From the NCBI GenBank assembly GCA_910577435.1, contig CAJTLV010000002.1, forward strand, positions 62,001-126,000: DNA of 64,000 nucleotides, given 5' to 3'. The notes beneath the pieces are model-generated. The model saw only the letters and a program-made list of their open reading frames with translations. It did no database searches and was not told the origin of the DNA. Positions 26,722 through 35,427 of the stretch are shown in pieces; within the stretch, counting starts at the first letter, position 1; every line of letters starts with the position of its first letter. Position numbers and translations under genes: made by a program. The stretch is from an uncultured Christensenella sp. GTDB lineage: Bacteria; Bacillota; Clostridia; Christensenellales; Pumilibacteraceae.

Positions 26722-28206
26722 TTATCCCTCGAAGTAAATTTTCAAAAATCCGTTCCACTCGGCAAACCGATAATTTTTGCCGTCGTGCGTATATGTCTTG
26801 TTGAAGTCGAAATTGCTTATGCATTCGTCTTTTGTAAGTTCTGTCAAAACATTGCCGAATGCGAGCCGAATGTCGTACCAATTATCGGCTTGCGCAAGCA
26901 CTCCGCCGAGCGCAAGCGAATACGAATAACTGCCGTCATCGTTGCGAACGCCGTCCGCAGAACCCAGCTGAGCGGCGCTTCCGCCCGTAATGACCAGTCG
27001 GGGCGGAACGTAAACGTTTTCTTTAAGCGTCAGCTTGACGTTCAAGATCGCGCCGTCCGTTACGTCCATAGTGACGAGATAGCTGTCGCAGAACTCTTCG
27101 GCATACCTTGTGGTATCCTCTTCGAAATAGATTTTGAGCATTGCCGCGTCGTCGGAAGCGCCCGTATCTTTCCAGTCGATGAGACGGTATACTAAATTGT
27201 CGTCCGTCTTTACCGACGACACGCCCATAACGTCATTGCCGCCGAAGCGTTTGGGTACGTCCATTATAAGCGCGCCGCGCCAAGCGAGACAAACGTCGTA
27301 CCATACGCCCTCATCTAGCAGGTTCGAGCAATCGAACGCCATAGTCGCTATGTCTCCGTCGTACTCGGCGTCGCCTACGTATATTTCGTCGCCCGTTCCG
27401 TTCTTGACTACGAGCTGTAAGTACTGCGCCTCTTCACGGTCGATCTCGCTGTCTCCGTTCACGCCGACGGTCACTTTGAGTTCCGGCCCCGCGCCTACGT
27501 TCGCCGTCATCGACGAGAACTGTCCTTTGACCGCATCTGCGGCTACGACCGGCGACGATATTATCGTGAGCAGACCGTTCTTTGCCGTCGTCACCGAAAA
27601 ATAATATTTGGAACTGTCGTACTTTGACGACGGAACGACGCACTCGCCCGTCGTGATGAGAACGTTGCCCTCTATAAGCTCCGCCGACCCGTCGAACGTG
27701 CTTTTATCGGACGAATACACAGCCTTGCCTTCGGGATCGCAGAACGAACTCCACGACACGCCGTAAGTGTAATTGAAACTGAATATCGCGCCGCCCTCGC
27801 CGTTTACCGCCATCGACGGGAACATACTCGGAATGGTGAGCGGCAACATCGCCTGTTTGTTTTCGCCGTCCACCCACAGATAATATTCCTCATTGAGATT
27901 GAGCGTCGTCGAAAACGCGAAACGCGCGCCGTCCGTCTCTTGCGTTCGCGTGACGGCAAGCGGACTGTCGGTCGGTTTTATCCTGTCGCGCTCGGTCAGG
28001 TATATATCCACCGTATCGCCGGCCTCGCAATCCGCCGAAAATTCGAATTCATACGAATTGATACCCGTTTGTGTCATAACTACGTTCGAAAACTCGTATG
28101 CGTAAAATTCGGGTTCGCCCGCGCGCGGCTTGCCGGCGCAAGCGGTAAGAACAGCCGCCGACAAAGCCGATATTCCTATTGCAGTAAATAACAGTTTGCG
28201 TTTCAT
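26722..28206 (-). CDS. Lipoprotein of unknown function in GH30 operon
   Basis: 494 aa. The start is ATG 28206 with AAAGGTG upstream; a GTG 9 nt earlier is less likely. A lipoprotein signal peptide ends in the lipobox LTAC (about residue 23). The mature part appears to consist of four or five related beta-sandwich modules with recurring W/Y-Y-DVCLAW and W-YDIRLAF patterns, each ending near a Trp. It is similar in style to the repeat modules of the giant SGNH lipoprotein at 43-48.6 kb. It may bind carbohydrate at the cell surface; no catalytic motif was seen. Confidence 0.75.
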   Translation of the reverse strand: MKRKLLFTAIGISALSAAVLTACAGKPRAGEPEFYAYEFSNVVMTQTGINSYEFEFSADCEAGDTVDIYLTERDRIKPTDSPLAVTRTQETDGARFAFSTTLNLNEEYYLWVDGENKQAMLPLTIPSMFPSMAVNGEGGAIFSFNYTYGVSWSSFCDPEGKAVYSSDKSTFDGSAELIEGNVLITTGECVVPSSKYDSSKYYFSVTTAKNGLLTIISSPVVAADAVKGQFSSMTANVGAGPELKVTVGVNGDSEIDREEAQYLQLVVKNGTGDEIYVGDAEYDGDIATMAFDCSNLLDEGVWYDVCLAWRGALIMDVPKRFGGNDVMGVSSVKTDDNLVYRLIDWKDTGASDDAAMLKIYFEEDTTRYAEEFCDSYLVTMDVTDGAILNVKLTLKENVYVPPRLVITGGSAAQLGSADGVRNDDGSYSYSLALGGVLAQADNWYDIRLAFGNVLTELTKDECISNFDFNKTYTHDGKNYRFAEWNGFLKIYFEG

Positions 28207-28256
28207 AAAATTCACCTTTTATTTATCGATGAAAACGGTGTAGCGCGTTCAAGCGC

Positions 28257-29822
28257 TTAACAGACGAACGTGACAACGCTCTGCGGCTTCATCTCGTAGC
28301 TTATCTTCTTTCCGTCGATAACTACGTCGAGCGGCGCATCGTTTGTCTCGTTGGTATTGCACACTACGACTATCACCGCTCCGTCGTTGCGGTAGAACGA
28401 CATCACGTTGAGATCGACGTATTCGGTAGTCGCTTTCAAGCCGTAACAATGTTTGCCGTCCACATCGTACAGGAATTTTGAAACCTGCGCCATTGCGTAG
28501 TAAGCGGACGACTTCGAATACTTGTAAACCGTTTTGCCCTGACGCGTCACCGCGTCGAGCGAAATAACGCCGTAGCACTCATTGCCGTGATACGCCGGCG
28601 TGGGCTGACCGTCGCTCGTCAAAACGTAGTTCCAGTACAGCGCGCCGCCCGCGCCGTTCCACGCGTTGTCATCCGCATCGGTCTGCACCGCGCACGGATT
28701 GACTACTATGTTTTTGCACGCGTAAGTGAGATTGCTCGCAAAGTCGGTACCCGCCGCGCTTTCCGTTATTTCGGTTATGAGCGACTTTTTGCCGTAGTCT
28801 TTGGACACTTTTTCGATGCCGTCTTTCATTCCGTACATCATATCGGGATTGAAATATCCGTCGCCGTCGTAGCCGTGAAAACCCACCGTGTGCGAATATT
28901 TACCCGCCGTATCTGCGTACTCCTCATAGATCTGTTCGAAGTACGTATCGGCGAATGCGCCCGACGAACTGCCGTAATTGAAATCCCAACTGATAATATC
29001 CACGTCCAGCCCTTCGGCGACAAGTCTGTCGCCCGTAAGTTCTGTGAGCATAGCCGCCTCGACCGCCGTCATATTCATTGTAGGATAACTGAGCGCGCCG
29101 ACGCTCGGCTCGTTCAACAGCGTTATCATCGATATGTTAATACCCTGCTTGCCGTATTCTTCCACAAACTTCACGAGGTAGTCGGCGTAAACCTCATACA
29201 TATCGCTTTTCAGTCCGCCGCCGCCGACGAGCGACTCGTTCTCTTTCATCCACGCCGGCGCAGACCACGGACTTGCCATAAATTTGACGCTCGGATTGAT
29301 CTCTATGATCTCTTTCAATACGGCTATTATCTCACCGTCGTGATCGAGATTGAAATGTTCGAGTTCTCTGTCGGTCTGTCCGCTCGGCAGATCGTCGCAA
29401 GTGAAATACTCGCTGCCGTCGATATAATCGCTCGCACCGACGGGGATACGCACTACCGAAAGGTTCGCGCCGTCGCGCGAATACAGATCGTATAAAATAT
29501 CGGCGCGCGTATCGTCATCCGCTTCGGAAAGCAGGTGCGCGCTTGCGTGCGTCATAGACGCGCCGTAGCCGACGTATTCCTGATACAGTTCGGACGTGTC
29601 GACGTACACCGTCTGCCGAGTATAGTCCTCTCCGCCGAACGCCGAAAAGCCTATCGACGTCTTGCGGCTCAAAAGGCTCGACTTTGTGCCCGTCGTTTCA
29701 TATACGGACACCCTGTCGGGGTGCGAGTAATCGATCGACTTGTCGCACGCGGCAAGCCCTACCGACGCGACGGTCATTATTGCGCACAGCGCGAGTACGG
29801 CGCACTTTTTGATTTGTTTCAT
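28257..29822 (-). CDS. GH30-family glycoside hydrolase, surface lipoprotein
   Basis: 521 aa. Signal peptide with lipobox VGLAAC (Cys about residue 26). The GH30 barrel follows: GYGASMTHASAHLL near the start, the substrate-proximal ASPWSAPAWMK, acid/base Glu in ITLLNEPSVGAL and nucleophile Glu in SLITEITESAAGTD. A C-terminal beta-sandwich ends at the stop. GH30 enzymes include glucosylceramidases and beta-1,6-glucanases, and the specificity is not decided here. It is located between the ABC permease and lipoprotein genes. Confidence 0.9.
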   Translation of the reverse strand: MKQIKKCAVLALCAIMTVASVGLAACDKSIDYSHPDRVSVYETTGTKSSLLSRKTSIGFSAFGGEDYTRQTVYVDTSELYQEYVGYGASMTHASAHLLSEADDDTRADILYDLYSRDGANLSVVRIPVGASDYIDGSEYFTCDDLPSGQTDRELEHFNLDHDGEIIAVLKEIIEINPSVKFMASPWSAPAWMKENESLVGGGGLKSDMYEVYADYLVKFVEEYGKQGINISMITLLNEPSVGALSYPTMNMTAVEAAMLTELTGDRLVAEGLDVDIISWDFNYGSSSGAFADTYFEQIYEEYADTAGKYSHTVGFHGYDGDGYFNPDMMYGMKDGIEKVSKDYGKKSLITEITESAAGTDFASNLTYACKNIVVNPCAVQTDADDNAWNGAGGALYWNYVLTSDGQPTPAYHGNECYGVISLDAVTRQGKTVYKYSKSSAYYAMAQVSKFLYDVDGKHCYGLKATTEYVDLNVMSFYRNDGAVIVVVCNTNETNDAPLDVVIDGKKISYEMKPQSVVTFVC

Positions 29823-29868
29823 ATCGCGTTAAATCTCCTTTTCGGTTGTATGCCCGACATTCCGCGCC

Positions 29869-30729
29869 CTATTTGATCGCGCCCGCCATCGTTCCGCCTA
29901 TGATGTACCGTTGCAGAACGAAGAACACAATTATCATCGGCGCGGAAACTATAACCGCGCCCGCAAGCTGAACCGTCAGATCATAGTCCGCGCCCATAAG
30001 CTCGGCGAGCGAAGTGGACAGCGTGCGTAGCGACGGATCGGAATTGACAATGTACGGCCACAGGTAGTTGCTGTAATTCCACATAAACGTCGTGATGCCC
30101 AAAACCACGAGCATCGGGCGGACGAGCGGCAAGACGATGCGGAAATAAATGCGGAACACGCTCGCGCCCTCTATCTTCGCCGCCTCCTCTATCTCTTTGT
30201 CCACGCCCATAAACTGTTGTCGCAACAGGAAGATATTGTACACGCTCATCAGGAACGGAAGAATAAGCGCAACCAAACTGTCGGTTATGCCCAAAAAGTC
30301 GCATATCAGATAGTTGGGTACAAGCATAACGGTACCCGGCACCATCATCGAAAACAGCGTCACTTTGAATATGTTATCGCGCCCGAAAAATTTGAGCCGC
30401 GCGAAGCCGTATGCCGCAAGCGAATTGAAAAACAGATTGGCGACGGTATTGACTACGCACACGATCATCGTGTTCAAAAATACCGTGCCGAGATCGAGCG
30501 CTACGAACGCCTCTTTATAGTTTTCGAAGTGGAATGCAAGCTTGCCGTTCTCGTCGATGGGCAAAAGCGTAAAGCCCGTGCTGTTGTACGCCATTTCGGT
30601 GCGAAGCGACGTCACTATCATCCACAAATACGGAATGATAAACGCGAGACACAACGCTATAAGCACGACGTACACGATCACTGTTTTCGTTACGGAAAGC
30701 GCTCTGCTTTGCTTAGTCGTCTTAGCCAT
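29869..30729 (-). CDS. Carbohydrate ABC transporter permease (MalG type)
   Basis: 286 aa from ATG 30729, which has AAGGGGGGTG upstream; a GTG 9 nt earlier is in frame. Six membrane helices and the EAA loop EEAAKIEGASVFRIYFRIVL, which contacts the ATPase. The ABC ATPase gene is absent from this operon, as is usual for CUT1 sugar importers of Firmicutes that share a common MsmX-type ATPase. It overlaps the end of the partner permease gene. Confidence 0.93.
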   Translation of the reverse strand: MAKTTKQSRALSVTKTVIVYVVLIALCLAFIIPYLWMIVTSLRTEMAYNSTGFTLLPIDENGKLAFHFENYKEAFVALDLGTVFLNTMIVCVVNTVANLFFNSLAAYGFARLKFFGRDNIFKVTLFSMMVPGTVMLVPNYLICDFLGITDSLVALILPFLMSVYNIFLLRQQFMGVDKEIEEAAKIEGASVFRIYFRIVLPLVRPMLVVLGITTFMWNYSNYLWPYIVNSDPSLRTLSTSLAELMGADYDLTVQLAGAVIVSAPMIIVFFVLQRYIIGGTMAGAIK

Positions 30730-31675
30730 TTGCCGCACCCCCCTTATTGAGCTTGCGCGACCGTTTTCCGCGCTTTTCGCTTTTGTCGCGTTGTTCGCCC
30801 ATATTCTGTACGCGGAACTGCACGAGCGTCAGTACCAGAATTATGGCGAACAGGAAGTACGACATAGCGGACGCGGTAGCATAATCGCATTCGCGGCGCA
30901 TTGTGTAGTATAAGCCGTACACGTAGGTGTATACGCTCTGCACGGTCGTCGTGTCTCCGTAAATTATGAGCATTTGTTCGCCCACTTGGAAACCGCCTAT
31001 AAGTCCCGTCACGATAAAAAAGAATACGGTGGGCATAACGCTGGGTACGGTAATATGAACGAACCGCGCCACTACACCCGCACCGTCTATTTGCGCCGCC
31101 TCGTATAAAGACGGATCGATGTTCTTGATCGCGCTCAGCATTATGAGAACATTATACCCTAGTCCGCCCCAAACGCTCATTAACGCTATGACCGCGAGCG
31201 CCGTACTCTCGCTATTGAGAAAATCGACGCGCGTACCTATCATCTGATTGATAAGTCCGTCCGGCGCGAGCATCTGTTTCCACATCACCATTACGGCGAC
31301 GCCGACGGTGACAGACGGGATATAAAACACCGTTTTGAAAAACTTCTCGCCCTTTATCTTGGAATTGAGAAGTGCGGACACGATGAGCGTTAGAATGATA
31401 TTTACCGGTACCGTAATAACTATAAACAGCATAGTCGTGCCGAGCGATGACCAGAATCTGGGATATTTTACGGAATTCGTAAACAGCTCGATATAATTAT
31501 CAAAGCCTACGAACGAATAATCGTACAGATGCGCCAGTGAATAATCGGTGAAACTCATCACCAGCGCTATTATCATCGGCGCAAGCTGAAACACGACAAA
31601 ATACAAGAGAAGGGGCGCGATAAACCCGTAACCGACCGCATTCTCTTTTATCTTGGCTTTCGTCTTAAAAGTCAT
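30722..31675 (-). CDS. Carbohydrate ABC transporter permease (MalF type)
   Basis: 317 aa, six or more membrane helices, with the EAA loop EAAQIDGAGVVARFVHITVP. It pairs with the downstream MalG-type permease. It begins 12 nt after the solute-binding protein gene. Confidence 0.93.
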   Translation of the reverse strand: MTFKTKAKIKENAVGYGFIAPLLLYFVVFQLAPMIIALVMSFTDYSLAHLYDYSFVGFDNYIELFTNSVKYPRFWSSLGTTMLFIVITVPVNIILTLIVSALLNSKIKGEKFFKTVFYIPSVTVGVAVMVMWKQMLAPDGLINQMIGTRVDFLNSESTALAVIALMSVWGGLGYNVLIMLSAIKNIDPSLYEAAQIDGAGVVARFVHITVPSVMPTVFFFIVTGLIGGFQVGEQMLIIYGDTTTVQSVYTYVYGLYYTMRRECDYATASAMSYFLFAIILVLTLVQFRVQNMGEQRDKSEKRGKRSRKLNKGGAANG

Positions 31676-31687
31676 AAAGAGACCCCG

Positions 31688-33049
31688 TTATTTGAGCTGT
31701 GTCGCGGCATACGCGCGTATGGCGGCGAGCGCCTCCGATACTTCGGTATAATCTCCGTCTATATATTTTTTGAGATGCGTGGGTATGCCGTTGTCATTTA
31801 CCTGCAACCAGCCCGCAACGACCGGGCGAACCTGCGCATTCTCCAACGACTGCTTCACTACGTCGTACATTTTATACACCGACGAATCGACGTCGGAAGA
31901 GAAAGTCTCTACTTTGGCGTACTTGTCGACAGCCGAAAAATTGTTCGTGCATTGCTGGAACATCGCCGCGCAATCTTCGGACACCAGATACTTTATAAGA
32001 CGGAGCGCCTGCTCTTTCTTTTCCGACTTCTGCGTGATTACGAGGTTTTCCCCGCCGATATTCGACTTCGAGCCGATTTGCTCGCTCTCGCCGGGAATGG
32101 GGATCGCGCCGAAAGTCGTGTAAGAAACGTTAAGATCTTTTATCGCCGAACTGTCCGCCAAGCTGAATATAACACTGCCCGCAGGACTCGACGCCGTGCC
32201 TTTGAACCCGGTGTTGGAATTGTAAAGCGACTCGGGCGAATTGTCGTACAGATATTTTATCATCTCGAACGCGCGCGTTACCGATCCGTCGTCGTCGGGC
32301 AGAACGGTACCGCTCGTCGCGTCGTACATCGTGCCGCCAGCCGCCGCGACGAACACTTGAGAATACCAGCCCATATATCCGCCGCTGCTCATTCCGCCGA
32401 ACAACGCGTAGTCCGTGCCGAGACCGTTCACCCGCGCCGCGAACGCTTTGAGATCGTCCCACGTCTCGATAGCTTCGACAGCCTCGACCGCCGCGCTGTC
32501 GGAAGACAGTCCGAGCGCCGCTTTGACTGTCGCCGTATTGTAATAGAAAACCGACGTGTTCATAGTGAGCGGGATCGCATATGCGGAGCCGTTATATACC
32601 GCAGTCTCCCACGCGCTGTCGTTAAACGCATTCTTATTGAATAAGAACGAACCGTCTGTCGAGCCTTCGACCGTCTCGGCGTCCAACTGACTTTCGGTGA
32701 TATAGTCGTCGAGATTGTACAGCAGATTGGAGTTTGCATACTGCGCGAGAAGAGGCTGATCGAGATACAAAACGTCGATGTCTTTCTTACGCCCGCCTAT
32801 CTTCGTCGAGATCGTGGCATTGTAATTGTCTTTGGAAACGGAAACGTGCTTGACCGCTATCCCCGTCTCTTCGGTAAACGCGGCAAGTTTTTGCTCCAAC
32901 TGCGCGTTGAGCGTATTAGTCATTGCATAATGGTAAAACGTCACGGTATTGTCGGAATCACCGCCGACGTTATTGCACGCCGTCGCGGACAGCGCCGTCG
33001 CACAGCCGAGAACAACCGCCATACATCTTCCAAACCACGATCTTTTCAT
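31688..33049 (-). CDS. Extracellular sugar-binding lipoprotein of ABC importer
   Basis: 453 aa from ATG 33049 with GAGGTGAAA upstream; an upstream in-frame extension to 33151 overlaps the operator and promoter and is rejected. The signal peptide has a lipobox LSATAC. The mature protein has the solute-binding family 1 fold, with DVLYLDQPLLAQYANSNLL and WNDL-like segments (ETWDDLKAFAARV). It delivers the sugar to the two permeases encoded next. First gene of the LacI-controlled GH30 operon. Confidence 0.92.
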   Translation of the reverse strand: MKRSWFGRCMAVVLGCATALSATACNNVGGDSDNTVTFYHYAMTNTLNAQLEQKLAAFTEETGIAVKHVSVSKDNYNATISTKIGGRKKDIDVLYLDQPLLAQYANSNLLYNLDDYITESQLDAETVEGSTDGSFLFNKNAFNDSAWETAVYNGSAYAIPLTMNTSVFYYNTATVKAALGLSSDSAAVEAVEAIETWDDLKAFAARVNGLGTDYALFGGMSSGGYMGWYSQVFVAAAGGTMYDATSGTVLPDDDGSVTRAFEMIKYLYDNSPESLYNSNTGFKGTASSPAGSVIFSLADSSAIKDLNVSYTTFGAIPIPGESEQIGSKSNIGGENLVITQKSEKKEQALRLIKYLVSEDCAAMFQQCTNNFSAVDKYAKVETFSSDVDSSVYKMYDVVKQSLENAQVRPVVAGWLQVNDNGIPTHLKKYIDGDYTEVSEALAAIRAYAATQLK

Positions 33050-33106
33050 ATTTTCACCTCTATTATTAGTTACGCGCATAAAGACTATACACGTCGCACC
33101 TGTAAA

Positions 33107-33151
33107 TGTTAGCGCTAACATAAGTATAGCACAGCGTATATGATATGTCAA
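33107..33151 (-). promoter_or_regulatory. Promoter and LacI-family operator of GH30/ABC operon
   Basis: The promoter TTGACA-N17-TATACT lies at 33123-33151. The perfect 14-bp palindrome TGTTAGCGCTAACA (33107-33120) sits directly after the -10 box, over the transcription start. It should block transcription when the LacI-family repressor is bound. Confidence 0.88.
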
Positions 33152-33227
33152 TAGGTTTTTGAAAATTTATTCGGTTTTTCGGCAAATAAAAAAATGAAAT
33201 CAGTCAAAGACGATCTCTGAATATTCG

Positions 33228-33290
33228 CATTCACCATTAACTCTTCACTGCCGTTGCGCAGACGTCGCAACAACAGTGAAATATTACGCA
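33228..33290. repeat. GTGAAGAG-type repeat with hairpin, copy 2
   Basis: A CTTCACT-rich run is followed by a hairpin (GTTGCG / CGCAAC inside TTCACTG-type arms), just after the lacI-family stop. It has the same order and position relative to the gene end as the copy at 16990. Confidence 0.45.
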
Positions 33291-33303
33291 GTCCCGATTA
33301 CGG

Positions 33304-34254
33304 TTACACGCTTTCTCCTACAAGCACGTCGGGTTCGATGTAAATACCTTTGGCGGGCGCACTGCCGCCGATCATATCGACGACCGTATCGGCGAGCTTC
33401 ACCCCGACGTCGAAAAGCGGCTGTTTTACTGTGGTCAGTTTGGGGAACACCGTCTTTTCCATTCCGAACCCGTCGAATCCGCTGACGGCAACGTCGTTCG
33501 GTATCGAAATCTTCTTGCGCTGCAATGCGTGCATACACCCTACGGCGATAAGGTCGGTCGCACAGACTATCGCTGTAGGCGCGCCGTAAGCGAGCAAGCG
33601 CTCGCAGGCGTTAAAGCCTGCGACTTCCGTATTGTCTGTCGCGATAAGACGGTTTTCGTCAAGTTCCAAACCGCTGTCGCGCACCGCGTCCGCAAATCCG
33701 CAACGGCGCTGTTCGACGTGGTGCGCCGAAAAATCCATACCGATATAAGCGAGCTTTTTATGTCCTTTGCCTATTATGTACTTCGTAATATTATAAATGC
33801 CTTTATAATTGTCTACATCCACCCAGTTTTCGAACTTACGGCTGTTGCCGTAGAGTACGGCAGGTTTCTGTTCCGAAATGCGCAGGAACTCGTCCTCTTC
33901 GTCAATGTGCAATCCGACAGCTATGATCCCGTCGCAGTTCCCGTCTATGCTCATTTTGCGCCGAAAGCTGAGACTGTATCCGAGCGAACCCAGCCTTTCG
34001 CCTATGGCGCTCACCGTCCGCGCTACGAAAATATCGGTACTGTCGAGATCGGACGGGATGTAAAGACCTATATTGAACGCGCACCCCTTTGCGAGCGAAC
34101 GCGCGCCCCTGTTCTGCACATAGCCGAGTTTGTCCATAACAGCCATTATCTTATCGCGCGTCGCCTCGCTCACCCGATCGGGTTCATTGAGCGCACGCGA
34201 CACGGTCATAACCGATACCCCCGCTATTTTGGCAATGTCGTTGATAGTAACCAT
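33304..34254 (-). CDS. LacI/GalR-family transcriptional repressor
   Basis: 316 aa from ATG 34254. The N-terminal LacI helix-turn-helix reads TINDIAKIAGVSVMTVSRAL with hinge EATRDKIMAVMDKLGYVQN. A periplasmic-binding-like effector domain follows (about residues 60-316). It lies next to the GH30/ABC operon and is the obvious candidate to bind TGTTAGCGCTAACA. A half-degenerate copy of this operator lies upstream of its own promoter. The -10 box ends 9 nt before the ATG with no ribosome site. Confidence 0.92.
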   Translation of the reverse strand: MVTINDIAKIAGVSVMTVSRALNEPDRVSEATRDKIMAVMDKLGYVQNRGARSLAKGCAFNIGLYIPSDLDSTDIFVARTVSAIGERLGSLGYSLSFRRKMSIDGNCDGIIAVGLHIDEEDEFLRISEQKPAVLYGNSRKFENWVDVDNYKGIYNITKYIIGKGHKKLAYIGMDFSAHHVEQRRCGFADAVRDSGLELDENRLIATDNTEVAGFNACERLLAYGAPTAIVCATDLIAVGCMHALQRKKISIPNDVAVSGFDGFGMEKTVFPKLTTVKQPLFDVGVKLADTVVDMIGGSAPAKGIYIEPDVLVGESV

Positions 34255-34263
34255 CTTACGACA

Positions 34264-34318
34264 ATTATACAATTCAAGGCGTAATTTGTCAATAAGTTTT
34301 CACATTCTAGCGCTAACA
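34264..34318 (-). promoter_or_regulatory. Promoter and upstream operator-like site of lacI-family gene
   Basis: Promoter TTGACA-N17-TATAAT at 34264-34292. An imperfect operator TTCTAGCGCTAACA at 34305-34318 lies upstream of the -35 box. Confidence 0.78.
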
Positions 34319-34450
34319 TTTACGACCCGCCTTTATTCCTCCGCCGCACTATGCAAAATACCCCCCCCCCGCCGCACAGAAAGGGTGTGTCCATATGGAA
34401 TTTACAAAAAACTAAATTTTAATCAAAATGCACCTTATAATGGCGCGTCA

Positions 34451-34488
34451 AACAAGAACAGGAGTTCAGTTGAAGTCCTGTTCTTGTT
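34451..34488. terminator. Hairpin terminator at end of lysR-type gene
   Basis: 13-bp arms AACAAGAACAGGA / TCCTGTTCTTGTT with a 12-nt loop touch the stop codon of the LysR gene. A run of ten C lies at 34361-34370, and nothing else was recognised in 34319-34450. Confidence 0.75.
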
Positions 34489-35387
34489 TATTTTAATGTT
34501 TCTTCCGAAAAAAGGTTGATGAACGACTGCAACGCAAACGTCATATTTACATTTTTCGGGAGCGCTAATCCAACAGAACGGACGGGCATCGCGGGAGCTA
34601 CATTAAGTTCGAAGAGTGAGCCGTTTTCAATCTTATTCATAGAATACTCACGGGGTATACAGCCGATTCCCATTCCGTTCATAACGAGATGTTTCATAAA
34701 TCCCCAGCTATTAACTTCCACTGCGGGTTTGAATGAAACGCCGTGACTTACTCCGTAACGACTTACCGCCTCTCTCGACACCGTATGTTCTTCCATTAAA
34801 AGTAACGGATATTTTTGCAAGTCTTGCACGCTTAAAGACTTCCCTTTCAGCTCGGAAAAACGCTCGCCGGCAATAAAGATATCGTTTAGATACGAGACCG
34901 ATTTTTTGATAACGATATCCTCATCATCGGCGATTGGCAAATTCAAGAACCCGATATCGCACTCATCCATTTTCATCAAAGCAATTATCTTTGGCGAGGT
35001 TTCCGAGATAAGTTCTATTTTTACTTGCGGATAACGTTCGTTGTATTGTACTATTTTTTCAGACAAAATATATTGAAAAATAGTTTCCGACGCCCCGATA
35101 CGAAGTGTTCCCGTTGCGTTCTGCTTAAGCGCGGCAAGTTTTTCCTCAACGCCGTTAAGGAGTTTAACAGCCTTTTCCACGTCGTCGAAAATGATTTCCC
35201 CGCCCTGAGCGGAAAGCTCCATTCCGTGATGCACCCGATTAAAAAGAGTGGTATCGAGCTGCTTTTCAAGCTGTCTCAACGACTGAGATGCCGCAGGCTG
35301 TGAGATAAACAATTCTTCCGCCGCCTTGCTTAGACTGCCATATTTTGCCACGTTATAAAACAATTTGTACAAATCAAAATCTATCAT
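34488..35387 (-). CDS. LysR-family transcriptional regulator of nitrogen cluster
   Basis: 299 aa. The N-terminal winged helix-turn-helix has FYNVAKYGSLSKAAEELFIS then QPAASQSLRQLEKQLDTTLF. A LysR substrate-binding domain follows (about residues 90-295). It is downstream of and in line with the glutamate synthase genes but has its own promoter. GltC, the LysR regulator of gltAB in Bacillus, is a functional parallel; the effector here is unknown. The -10 box is 7 nt before the ATG, again with no ribosome site. Confidence 0.9.
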   Translation of the reverse strand: MIDFDLYKLFYNVAKYGSLSKAAEELFISQPAASQSLRQLEKQLDTTLFNRVHHGMELSAQGGEIIFDDVEKAVKLLNGVEEKLAALKQNATGTLRIGASETIFQYILSEKIVQYNERYPQVKIELISETSPKIIALMKMDECDIGFLNLPIADDEDIVIKKSVSYLNDIFIAGERFSELKGKSLSVQDLQKYPLLLMEEHTVSREAVSRYGVSHGVSFKPAVEVNSWGFMKHLVMNGMGIGCIPREYSMNKIENGSLFELNVAPAMPVRSVGLALPKNVNMTFALQSFINLFSEETLK

Positions 35388-35394
35388 ATTTTGT

Positions 35395-35423
35395 ATTATA
35401 CTTCATTTTACTCTTTTTGTAAA
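35395..35423 (-). promoter_or_regulatory. Promoter of lysR-type gene (leaderless)
   Basis: TTTACA-N17-TATAAT, with 7 nt between the -10 box and the ATG. Confidence 0.75.
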
Positions 35424-35427
35424 CCGA

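Noticed and set aside
25183..27195. 670-codon plus-strand frame opposite the GH30 gene
   Set aside because: Covers GH30 and lipoprotein genes in antisense. No recognisable domain and no promoter.
34361..34370. C10 homopolymer as a phase-variation switch
   Set aside because: It lies in an intergenic area, not between promoter boxes or inside a gene. It could be sequencing or assembly related.
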